A stretch of DNA of 11,532 bases. Origin: Chloroflexota bacterium. GTDB taxonomy: Bacteria > Chloroflexota > Anaerolineae > UBA4142. The DNA lies in contig JACQGS010000191.1 of NCBI GenBank assembly GCA_016199405.1, positions 1 to 11,532 of the forward strand, in the 5' to 3' direction. Position 1 is the first letter of the stretch. Each line of letters starts with the position of its first letter. The notes beneath the pieces are model-generated. The model worked only from the letters and a program-made list of their open reading frames with translations. It was not told the origin of the DNA and made no database searches. Below, piece by piece: positions 1-5,700 of the stretch. Position numbers and translations under genes: made by a program.

Positions 1-44
1 AATTCGTGGCAAAGATTCCCGTTCATTCTGGTAGAGCCAGAAAA

Positions 45-200
45 ATGAGCGCCATACGACAAACTCAGATCAATCTCCGCGTCCCCAAGCAGATTGCGGC
101 AGATTTGCAGGAAATTGCCAAACAAGAACGCACCTCCCAAGGCGGTTTGGTGCAGGAGATTCTGTTAGAATTTATCCCCCTCCCCCACCCGTTCCCATAA
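45..200 (+). CDS. Small ribbon-helix-helix (CopG/Arc-like) DNA-binding protein, possibly an antitoxin or autoregulator
   Basis: This 51-residue protein looks like a minimal ribbon-helix-helix repressor. A short beta strand (TQINLRVP, about residues 7-14) is followed by two predicted helices (QIAADLQEIAKQE and SQGGLVQEILLE). The alternation of hydrophobic residues and the LRVP...L..IA...E..S...L..E pattern are typical of CopG/Arc/MetJ-type dimers that bind operators through the strand. I chose the ATG at 45 because the fold begins just after it; an in-frame GTG at 6 would add 13 unrelated residues. Neither start has a strong Shine-Dalgarno site. The last residues (IPLPHPFP) are read from the antisense of the neighbouring lyase gene, with which it overlaps convergently by 29 bp. 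Such proteins are often antitoxins, but no toxin partner is visible here and the upstream side is cut by the window edge. The family is likely; the function is open. Confidence 0.55.
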   Translation: MSAIRQTQINLRVPKQIAADLQEIAKQERTSQGGLVQEILLEFIPLPHPFP

Positions 201-1587
201 TCCCGCCCGCGGTCATCTTCGCCACATCCAACACGCGATCCACTTCCGCCTCGCTCAGCCACCCTTTTTCCAAAACGACTTGCTTGATCGACACATTGCG
301 CGCCATCGCTTCTTTCGAAACTTCCGCGGCTTTCAAATAGCCGATCACCGGGTTGAGCGCGGTCACGAGCACCGCCGATTTCGCGAGCCACCCTTCCGCT
401 TTTTCGCGATTCACCGTAATGCCGGCGACGCATTTCGTCGTGAACGCGCCCACCGCGCCAATCAACACGTCCATCGTCTGGAATAAATTGTACGCGAGGA
501 TCGGCATCATCACATTCAATTCCAATTGCCCCGCCGCCGCCGCGAGCGACACGGTCAGGTGGTTGCCCATCACGTGATAGCACGTCATGTTCAACATTTC
601 CGCGAGCACCGGATTCACTTTGCCCGGCATAATAGACGAGCCCGGCTGCACCGCCGGCAAACGAATTTCGTCCAAGCCGGTCGTCGGTCCCGACGCGAGC
701 AAACGAAAATCATTCGCGATGCGCGTCAGCGTCAGCGCGAGCGTGTTCATTGCCGCGGAAAAATCCGCCGCGTCCGCGAGCGACTGCATGGATTCAAATA
801 AATTTCCGCTCGACCGCACTTTCAAATTCGCTAATTCGTTGATGCGTTTGATCATTCGGGGATGATATTCCGGATGCGCGTTCAGCCCCGTGCCTGTCGC
901 CGTGCCGCCGATGCCGAGTCGGCGCAAGCGCTCGCCCGCCGCCGCGATGCGCTCGCGATCATTCCGCACGGCTTGCGCGTACGCGCCAAACTCCTGCCCC
1001 AGCGTCACCGGCACCGCGTCCTGCAGATGCGTGCGTCCGGATTTCACGATCCCGGCAAACTCTTTGGCTTTGGCATCGAGCGCGTCCGCGAGCGCGTCGA
1101 GCGTTTTCAGCAATTCGTCCAGTCGCCACAGCGCGCCCAAACGAATCGCCGTCGGGATGGTATCGTTCGTGGATTGCGCCATATTGACGTGATCGTTCGG
1201 GCTCACCGGTTTTTTCGCGTCGTCGAGCGCAAAGCCGAGCAATTGGTTCGCGCGATTCGCGATCACTTCGTTCACGTTCATATTGTGCGACGTGCCCGCG
1301 CCGGCTTGAAACGGATCGACGATAAATTGGTTTTCCAACTTATGATCCATCACTTCCTGCGCGCTCGTAACAATCGCTTCGGCGATTTTCTCCTCGAGCA
1401 AGCCGAGATCGCGGTTCACTTCGGCGGCGGCGCGCTTGATCAGCGCCATCGCCCACACGAACGCGCGATATTGTTTCAAGCCGCTGATCGGAAAATTTTG
1501 CGCGGCGCGTTGCGTCTGCGCGCCCCACAACGCGTCGGCGGGGACGTTCATCGTGCCGAGAGAATCTTTTTCGGTGCGGTAATTCAA
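172..1587 (-). CDS. Class II fumarate hydratase / aspartate ammonia-lyase family enzyme
   Basis: This is a homotetrameric lyase of the fumarase C/aspartase superfamily. It either hydrates fumarate to malate (TCA cycle) or interconverts aspartate with fumarate and ammonia. Starting from a TTG at 1587 it is 471 residues, the usual family length, and an AAGGAGG site lies 5 nt upstream. Conserved elements are GAGTSHNMN (residues 96-104), the QSTN segment with S139-T140-N141, T186-H187 in GRTHLQDA, and the signature GSSIMPGKVN (316-325) with the catalytic-loop serine, K323 and N325. The N-terminal LWGAQTQRA looks fumarase-like. The S-T-N triplet, THLQDAVP, KVNPV and GQLELN look more like Bacillus-type aspartase, so I lean slightly to aspartase without being able to decide. 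The C-terminus ends in an unusual GTGGGGG tail. The gene converges on the small plus-strand gene and appears to be a single-gene unit. Confidence 0.9.
   Translation of the reverse strand: MNYRTEKDSLGTMNVPADALWGAQTQRAAQNFPISGLKQYRAFVWAMALIKRAAAEVNRDLGLLEEKIAEAIVTSAQEVMDHKLENQFIVDPFQAGAGTSHNMNVNEVIANRANQLLGFALDDAKKPVSPNDHVNMAQSTNDTIPTAIRLGALWRLDELLKTLDALADALDAKAKEFAGIVKSGRTHLQDAVPVTLGQEFGAYAQAVRNDRERIAAAGERLRRLGIGGTATGTGLNAHPEYHPRMIKRINELANLKVRSSGNLFESMQSLADAADFSAAMNTLALTLTRIANDFRLLASGPTTGLDEIRLPAVQPGSSIMPGKVNPVLAEMLNMTCYHVMGNHLTVSLAAAAGQLELNVMMPILAYNLFQTMDVLIGAVGAFTTKCVAGITVNREKAEGWLAKSAVLVTALNPVIGYLKAAEVSKEAMARNVSIKQVVLEKGWLSEAEVDRVLDVAKMTAGGIMGTGGGGG
176..208 (-). other. G-run tract with G-quadruplex potential at the 3' end of the lyase gene
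   Basis: On the minus strand, which is the coding strand of the lyase, six runs of three or more G lie within 33 nt. The last four are separated by loops of 3, 1 and 1 nt (GGG AAC GGG T GGGGG A GGGGG), directly before the TAA stop. This matches the usual G3+N1-7 quadruplex pattern. The same tract encodes the terminal pentaglycine of the lyase and, on the other strand, the Pro-rich tail of the ribbon-helix-helix protein. Folding in vivo is not shown. Confidence 0.5.
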
Positions 1588-1592
1588 GTGTG

Positions 1593-1599
1593 CCTCCTT
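1593..1599 (-). promoter_or_regulatory. Shine-Dalgarno site that fixes the TTG start of the lyase
   Basis: The minus strand reads AAGGAGG followed by 5 nt and then TTG at 1587-1585. No ATG or GTG with a comparable site exists in frame. The 33 residues that could be read upstream from 1686 run through dispersed repeats and have no family resemblance, so the TTG is the likely start. Confidence 0.8.
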
Positions 1600-1624
1600 A
1601 CATTCTCGAACGCGGGAAAATTGC

Positions 1625-1644
1625 GTCCACGAAGGACACGAAGG
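1625..1644. repeat. Dispersed repeat, copy 1 (GTCCACGAAGGACACGAAGG)
   Basis: This 20-bp segment recurs on the opposite strand at 4315-4334 with one mismatch (ACGAAGG versus ACCAAGG). Each copy contains a tandem of the CACGAAGGA word. Both lie in intergenic sequence next to gene ends, which suggests a dispersed intergenic repeat rather than coding sequence. Confidence 0.6.
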
Positions 1645-1657
1645 AAAAGAAGCCAAA

Positions 1658-1684
1658 GCCCGCGTCCAAATATCGAGCGCGGGC
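1658..1684 (-). terminator. Possible weak intrinsic terminator or leader hairpin
   Basis: The 7-bp arms GCCCGCG and CGCGGGC enclose a 13-nt loop. On the minus strand the hairpin is followed by a T-rich but interrupted stretch (TTTGGCTTCTTTT). It lies between the end of the TPR gene and the start of the lyase, so it could end the channel-TPR transcript. The large loop and broken T-run make this uncertain. Confidence 0.35.
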
Positions 1685-1740
1685 AATGATGTGCCGGGGA
1701 AATCGCGACACGCGTCTTGATCCGGTCAAAATCGCGTCAG

Positions 1741-1825
1741 GTAGAGACGTTCCGGCGGAACGTCTCTCTCGCCGGCGGAACGTCTCTCTCGCCGCCGAAA
1801 CGTCTCTACGGCGGAACGTCTCTAC
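1741..1825. repeat. REP/BIME-like palindromic repeat cluster, GTAGAGACGTTCC family
   Basis: The cluster begins with GTAGAGACG on the plus strand and ends with its complement CGTCTCTAC. The left unit is a hairpin with 10-bp arms (GAGACGTTCC, GGAACGTCTC) and a 3-nt loop. The 20-bp unit CGGCGGAACGTCTCTCTCGC is directly repeated at 1753-1772 and 1773-1792, followed by two shorter variants. Read on the minus strand, a 16-nt half unit (GTAGAGACGTTCCGCC) precedes a further GTAGAGACG unit, the same arrangement as at 10904-10948. The terminal GTAG on the minus strand provides the TAG stop of the TPR gene. Confidence 0.8.
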
Positions 1826-2163
1826 CCCAATCCCTGCAACTGAATGCGCGCTTGGTTCTTGAGCATCCCGTGCGCGCCGCCATTTGCCACCTTTTCCCAT
1901 TCGGCGCGCGCCTTGACCTTGTCGCCCTTTTTGGCGTGAATCACGCCCAAGTAATAGCGCGCGTGATCGTTGCCGGGATTTGCCGCCAGCGCGTCTTCAA
2001 ATTCCTTGCGCGCGTTTTCCCAATCGCCGGTAATGTAATACGCGCTCCCCAAATTAAAATGCGCGAGCGCGTCCGCCGGTTTGTCCTTGTGCTCCCGCTC
2101 AAACCACGCGACCGCCTCTTGGGGCGAAATATCTTGCTGCACCGCCATCTTTTTGTCTGCCAT
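1822..2163 (-). CDS. Small TPR-repeat protein
   Basis: This 113-residue cytoplasmic protein is built almost entirely of tetratricopeptide repeats: one around ADALAHFNLGSAYYITGDWENA, a second around GNDHARYYLGVIHAKKGDKVKA, and a partial helix at each end. TPRs make protein-protein contacts, and there is no catalytic motif or signal peptide. The ATG at 2163 is preceded by GGAGG 5 nt upstream, which sits in the 12-nt gap after the channel gene's stop, so the two genes are almost certainly co-transcribed. A role as an accessory to the channel is only suggested by this coupling. The TAG stop lies within the flanking palindromic repeat (GTAGAGACG). Confidence 0.85.
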   Translation of the reverse strand: MADKKMAVQQDISPQEAVAWFEREHKDKPADALAHFNLGSAYYITGDWENARKEFEDALAANPGNDHARYYLGVIHAKKGDKVKARAEWEKVANGGAHGMLKNQARIQLQGLG

Positions 2164-2175
2164 TTCTGCCTCCGG

Positions 2176-4074
2176 TTATTCTTCCGCCAACACAATCACG
2201 CGATCCTCTGCCGCGAACGTCACGCGTTCCGATTTTTTCGGATTCACGCGCACGCCGTACGCCTGCGCCGCGTCCCCACTCAATGCTTTGATGCGATACC
2301 CCAGTGCGACTTGGCCGCGCCGCCGCGCGGATTCCACGACGGTGTAAAAATTCAGCGGCTTGCCCAGTTCGACGTAATCGCCGGCGGGTTTCAAATACAA
2401 TTCCGACCCTGCGGGATCGAACAAGTCTTGAAAGACCGCTTCCAGTTCCTTGTTCTCAGACAATTGTGACAACAGGAGACTAATCAGTTTATCGCTGACG
2501 ATGAAATCATCCGCGCGCGTAACCTCGGCAAGCTCGCGATTGCGCAGGTCGAGCATTTCGCTGACGATCGCAAAATTGGCGTGGGCGCGTTCCGAAATTT
2601 CGCGCAGGTGCAAAAGCGTGATGAGCGTTTTCGCATCGGCTTCCTGAACGCCCAACGTTTCGGAATAACTCAACACAATAATATGATCGTAATGCTCCAC
2701 GCGCAATTCGTCCAGCACCCGACGGTCGGTCGTCTCGCCGCGGCGAAAAGAAAATTTTTGATTCGTCAGTTCGGGCAGCGCGCGCGCCAAATCCATGTCG
2801 TTCTCGGCGACGAGCAACACTTCCGATCCGGGCGCGACGTACCGATCCAGTTCGCGCACAATGATCGGCGCGCGCGCGTTCCAGCCCAAGACCAGCGTTC
2901 GCTCCGGTTTGCCTGGCAGCGGGCGCGTCGCGCGCATCGCGGCGGCGTCAATCGGCGGCGCGGCATTGCCGGTCAAGCGAATCGTGTCGTCGTCCGGCGA
3001 AACTACAATTACGCGATCGCCGCCGGCGATCGACGTCTCCATCGGCGGATTGAGTAACACGCGTCCGTCCGCCAAGCGCAAGCCGATCAGCGCGGAATCT
3101 TCGTACGCCAACAGCGCGTCGCCAAACGACTTGCCGACTAACCCGGCTTCCGCTTTGAAATAAATTTCGTCGCCGCCAAAATCCAAGAGTTCGGTGTAAA
3201 CAATCGACAAGCCGGATTGCCGGCACGTTTGCGCGATAATGCGCGCGAGCAAATCGCCGACGAGCAACAGCGTCGTTTCGCTCCCGCCGACCATCCGCGC
3301 GACCGGCAAATTTTCGGCTTTGTGAATCTGCGCGACAATATGATACGGCTCGGCGCGGCGATTGGAATTATTCGTCAGCGCAAGGATGCTCTTGATGACG
3401 TGCGTATCCGGATCCGCAACCTCCGGCGCGAGAATGATCATGGACTTGGCGGCATTCGGATTGACGATTTCCAAATCCGCGAGCGAAAGCGGACTGCCGT
3501 GGCGGCAGACGACGCGCGTGTTCTGGCGCGCGTTCACTTCCGCGCGGATTTCGTCTTCCATTTCCATTTTGTCTTTTTCCGCGAGAATCACGATCACCGG
3601 TTTTTTCTGATTCGCATTCGCCATCGCTAATTCCGAGATGATCGAAAAAATTTGCGACGACCAGCCGAGGATCAGCGTTTGATTCTGTTCGACGACAAAC
3701 GACTTGCCTTTGCGCAATTCCTGCAAGCGCGCGTCGATGGCATTATTGATGATGCCGATCAGCGCGCTGACGAGAAAAATTCCGCCGAAGGTGAAGGCGA
3801 GCATCGCGCCTAAAAACGGCACGCTGCCGCGATCGCCGCCCATCGTGCCCGAGTCGAGCGTGCGGAGCAGTCCCAACCACATCAATTCAAAAAAATCGGG
3901 CGAACTGCCGTCGTCGGCGGTCGGAGCGACGCCGGTCATGGCGACGAACGCGGCAATCAACGCAATCAGCGCACCGGAAATGAGAAACAAGCCAATCACC
4001 ATCGCGATGGGACCGCGTGCCATCACGTTGTCAAAGCGATAACGCAGGCGCTCGCGCCAGGTAATTTTTTTCAA
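2176..4074 (-). CDS. CASTOR/POLLUX-like ion channel with two RCK/TrkA-N-type domains
   Basis: This 632-residue membrane protein resembles the bacterial relatives of the plant nuclear channels CASTOR and POLLUX. From the TTG start, a first membrane segment lies near residues 21-45, a pore-loop region near 61-81 contains LDSGTMGGD, and a second membrane segment spans about 85-113. Two Rossmann-type RCK modules follow, beginning TLILGWSSQ (about 133) and TLVLGWNAR (about 393). The classical potassium filter TVGYG is absent; the DSG triplet is like the ADAG/ADSG filter described for the plant proteins. Ion selectivity cannot be read from sequence. I chose the TTG at 4074 because GAGGAGG lies 5 nt upstream; the 27 residues readable from 4155 would include the predicted promoter. 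The gene heads a two-gene operon with the TPR protein. NAD-dependent TrkA-type regulation is an alternative reading of the RCK folds. Confidence 0.88.
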   Translation of the reverse strand: MKKITWRERLRYRFDNVMARGPIAMVIGLFLISGALIALIAAFVAMTGVAPTADDGSSPDFFELMWLGLLRTLDSGTMGGDRGSVPFLGAMLAFTFGGIFLVSALIGIINNAIDARLQELRKGKSFVVEQNQTLILGWSSQIFSIISELAMANANQKKPVIVILAEKDKMEMEDEIRAEVNARQNTRVVCRHGSPLSLADLEIVNPNAAKSMIILAPEVADPDTHVIKSILALTNNSNRRAEPYHIVAQIHKAENLPVARMVGGSETTLLLVGDLLARIIAQTCRQSGLSIVYTELLDFGGDEIYFKAEAGLVGKSFGDALLAYEDSALIGLRLADGRVLLNPPMETSIAGGDRVIVVSPDDDTIRLTGNAAPPIDAAAMRATRPLPGKPERTLVLGWNARAPIIVRELDRYVAPGSEVLLVAENDMDLARALPELTNQKFSFRRGETTDRRVLDELRVEHYDHIIVLSYSETLGVQEADAKTLITLLHLREISERAHANFAIVSEMLDLRNRELAEVTRADDFIVSDKLISLLLSQLSENKELEAVFQDLFDPAGSELYLKPAGDYVELGKPLNFYTVVESARRRGQVALGYRIKALSGDAAQAYGVRVNPKKSERVTFAAEDRVIVLAEE

Positions 4075-4079
4075 GACGA

Positions 4080-4086
4080 CCTCCTC
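4080..4086 (-). promoter_or_regulatory. Shine-Dalgarno site that fixes the TTG start of the channel gene
   Basis: GAGGAGG on the minus strand is separated from TTG (4074-4072) by TCGTC. Immediately upstream lies CCTCC (4091-4087), which could pair with part of the site in a 4-bp hairpin. That stem is too short to claim regulation. Confidence 0.8.
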
Positions 4087-4108
4087 GGAGGACTGGCTAG
4101 AATAGAAA

Positions 4109-4148
4109 AGGCGGACACTTATAGTATCCGCCTCTATCAAAAAGTCAA
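4109..4148 (-). promoter_or_regulatory. Promoter with an operator-like inverted repeat over the -10 box of the channel operon
   Basis: The minus strand carries TTGACT (4148-4143), a 16-nt spacer and TACTAT (4126-4121), a good sigma-70-type pair about 47-52 nt before the channel start codon. The -10 lies in the centre of an inverted repeat at 4109-4133 (AGGCGGATACT / AGTGTCCGCCT with a 3-nt centre and one G-T pair), so a repressor bound there would block RNA polymerase. The repeat is followed by TTTTCT on the minus strand, so it could instead, or also, act as an intrinsic terminator for the upstream mrp gene. Confidence 0.5.
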
Positions 4149-4202
4149 CTAACAATTCGGAAATTCCAAGGCTTGCGCCAAGTCGCGTTTCAAAATTTGG
4201 CT

Positions 4203-4255
4203 GGCAGCCCAGCCGCGCTGGGCGTGAGCAAAACGGCAGCGCGGCTGCCTTCTAC
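4203..4255. repeat. REP-like palindrome, GTAGAAGGCAGCC family
   Basis: The right arm CAGCGCGGCTGCC (4237-4249) is complementary to the left arm at 4203-4220, which carries a 5-nt insertion. The right arm can also fold on itself (GGCAGC CGC GCTGCC on the minus strand). On the minus strand GTAG (4255-4252) lies just 5' of the stem, as in the other palindromes here. GTTTTGC follows the small hairpin, so weak terminator activity for mrp is possible. Confidence 0.6.
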
Positions 4256-4314
4256 CCAGCGCGCCATTCGCGTCCGCGCCGCACGCGAGAATCACGGAGA
4301 GTGAATTTCGTGTG

Positions 4315-4334
4315 CCTTGGTGTCCTTCGTGGAC
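4315..4334. repeat. Dispersed repeat, copy 2 (CCTTGGTGTCCTTCGTGGAC)
   Basis: This is the reverse complement of the copy at 1625-1644 with one mismatch. It lies 9 bp beyond the mrp stop codon. Copy 1 lies 5' of the lyase, so the repeat is intergenic in both places. Confidence 0.6.
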
Positions 4335-4343
4335 AAAAACGTT

Positions 4344-5432
4344 TTATCTCCGCAACACCGGAATGCTCCCGCCGGTAATCAGCGCGCCTTGCGAACTTTG
4401 CACATTCAACACGCTCACCGCCGCCGCGATTTTTTGCGACAGCTCGCGAAAAATTTTGGCGTGCGGCGAATCCGGTTGGGCGGCGGTGATCGGCGCGCCG
4501 GTATCGCCGCCCACGCGAATCGAAACGTCGAGCGGGATTTCGCCGAGAAACGCCACGCCATATTGCGCCGCCATTTGCTGCGCGCCGCCGTGCGCGAATA
4601 TTTCCGTGCGCTCGCCGCAATGCGGGCACAAAAAGTACGACATATTTTCGACGATGCCCAGCACCGGCACTTCGAGCTTCTTGAACATCATAATGCCCTT
4701 GAGCACGTCCGCGAGCGCGACATCTTGCGGCGTCGCGACAACGACGCCGCCGGTCAGTGGCACCGATTGCGCCAGCGTCAACTGCACGTCGCCGGTGCCG
4801 GGCGGCAAATCAATCACGAGATAATCGAGCGGTCCCCATTCCACATCGGTCAAGAATTGGCGCACCGCGCTATGCAGCATCGGGCCGCGCCAAATCACGG
4901 CTTGCTCCGGCGGAACGAGAAAACCCATCGACATCAATTTCACGCCGTGCGCTTCTAGCGGCAGAATTTTTCCGTTGACCGAGCGCGGCGGTTCATTGAC
5001 GCCCATCATGATCGGAATGTTGGGACCGTACACATCCGCGTCCATCAAGCCGACCTGAGCGCCGCTCTGCGCGAGCGCGACGGCGAGATTCACCGCGACG
5101 GTCGTCTTGCCGACGCCGCCTTTGCCGGACGCCACCGCAATCGTCGAGCGTACCGGAATATTCAATTTGCCGGAAATGCGCGCGTCGCTCGGCACGTTCG
5201 CATCCCATTTGATAGTGATTTGCTTCGCGCCGGTCGCAGCAACCGCGGCTTTGGCTTCGCTCTCGATCTGCCCGCGCAACGGACACGCCGGCGTCGTCAG
5301 CACGATCGTAAAATTCACCGCCTCGCCGGCGATGCGCACATCCTTGATCATCTTGAGCGTCACCAAATCGCGATGCAGTTCCGGCTCTTGCACGCGGCTG
5401 AGCGCGTCCAAAACATTTTGTTCAGTAATCAT
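4344..5432 (-). CDS. mrp: Mrp/ApbC/NBP35-family iron-sulfur cluster carrier ATPase
   Basis: This 362-residue cytoplasmic protein should bind and transfer Fe-S clusters to target apoproteins using a SIMIBI-type P-loop ATPase. An N-terminal MIP18/DUF59 domain covers about residues 3-78 and includes C50. It is followed by the deviant Walker A SGKGGVGKTT (102-111), the DADVYGPN switch (131-138), a DLPPGTGD segment (208-215) and the CPHC motif (269-272), whose two cysteines bridge the cluster in the dimer. Length and domain order are typical for the family. The ATG at 5432 has GGAG 5 nt upstream. The leader contains a 33-bp palindrome just before the ribosome site. The gene appears monocistronic, between repeat-rich spacers on both sides. 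Confidence 0.95.
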   Translation of the reverse strand: MITEQNVLDALSRVQEPELHRDLVTLKMIKDVRIAGEAVNFTIVLTTPACPLRGQIESEAKAAVAATGAKQITIKWDANVPSDARISGKLNIPVRSTIAVASGKGGVGKTTVAVNLAVALAQSGAQVGLMDADVYGPNIPIMMGVNEPPRSVNGKILPLEAHGVKLMSMGFLVPPEQAVIWRGPMLHSAVRQFLTDVEWGPLDYLVIDLPPGTGDVQLTLAQSVPLTGGVVVATPQDVALADVLKGIMMFKKLEVPVLGIVENMSYFLCPHCGERTEIFAHGGAQQMAAQYGVAFLGEIPLDVSIRVGGDTGAPITAAQPDSPHAKIFRELSQKIAAAVSVLNVQSSQGALITGGSIPVLRR

Positions 5433-5438
5433 CCATGC

Positions 5439-5497
5439 TCCATTATAAGACCTGCGAGGTCTCAGAGACCTCGCAGGTCTGTCTCACGTCCATTATA
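5439..5497. repeat. 33-bp nested palindrome flanked by a 9-bp direct repeat
   Basis: AGACCTGCGAGGTCT (5448-5462) and its exact 15-bp reverse complement (5466-5480) are separated by CAG. Each arm is itself a 6-3-6 palindrome (AGACCT GCG AGGTCT). TCCATTATA occurs directly left of the palindrome (5439-5447) and again at 5489-5497, enclosing 41 bp. That looks like a target-site duplication around a small insertion. The element lies in the predicted 5' untranslated leader of mrp. Confidence 0.75.
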
Positions 5498-5519
5498 TCC
5501 GCTTTGGGCGGTTCGTCCA
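5492..5519 (-). promoter_or_regulatory. Candidate promoter of mrp
   Basis: TGGACG (5519-5514), a 16-nt spacer and a perfect TATAAT (5497-5492) lie on the minus strand. A transcript starting about 7 nt downstream would begin near 5485 and carry the palindrome as a hairpin before the ribosome-binding site. Confidence 0.5.
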
Positions 5520-5554
5520 TTCAGAATTCGTAAAACAAAAAATGTGAGCGTTCA

Positions 5555-5671
5555 TGTGTCATTGCGAGCGGTTTGTGCGAAGCAATCCCCGAGTTCCAAT
5601 GGCAAAAAGCGTCACTCCAATTGTGGCTTGGGGATTGCTTCGTCGCATACAACGCTCCTCGCAATGACACA
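5555..5671. mobile_element. MITE-like inverted-repeat element (TGTCATTGCGAG family)
   Basis: The element spans 117 bp with perfect 14-bp terminal inverted repeats (TGTGTCATTGCGAG / CTCGCAATGACACA). A second inverted pair lies inside: GCGAAGCAATCCCC at 5577-5590 and GGGGATTGCTTCG near 5630-5642. It has no coding capacity. Repeats containing the words CATTGCGAG and GAAGCAATC are, as I recall, widely dispersed in intergenic regions of several bacterial phyla, including Chloroflexota. It lies 29 bp beyond the stop of the penicillin-binding protein gene. No clear target-site duplication is visible. Confidence 0.8.
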
Positions 5672-5700
5672 CTGAATTTCTTCGCGCGCTTCGCGGTGAA

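Noticed and set aside
172..1686. Longer 504-residue version of the lyase from an ATG at 1686
   Set aside because: The extra 33 residues run through repeat sequence and are unlike the family, while AAGGAGG points to the TTG at 1587.
1741..1825. Short regularly repeated units suggesting a CRISPR array
   Set aside because: The units are adjacent 20-bp repeats and palindromes with no unique spacers, and no cas genes are present. REP/BIME-like structure explains them better.
1598..1900. 100-codon minus-strand frame through the spacer between the TPR and lyase genes
   Set aside because: It is translated mainly from the palindromic repeats, overlaps the end of the TPR gene in another frame and has no family resemblance.
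4080..4091. Hairpin sequestering the channel ribosome-binding site (CCTCC next to GAGGAGG)
   Set aside because: Only a 4-bp stem with a 4-nt loop can form, too weak to claim a switch.
5442..5447. TATAAT directly before the mrp start as its promoter
   Set aside because: It would place the transcription start within a few bases of the ATG, and no -35 lies 16-18 nt upstream. The copy at 5492-5497 has a usable -35.
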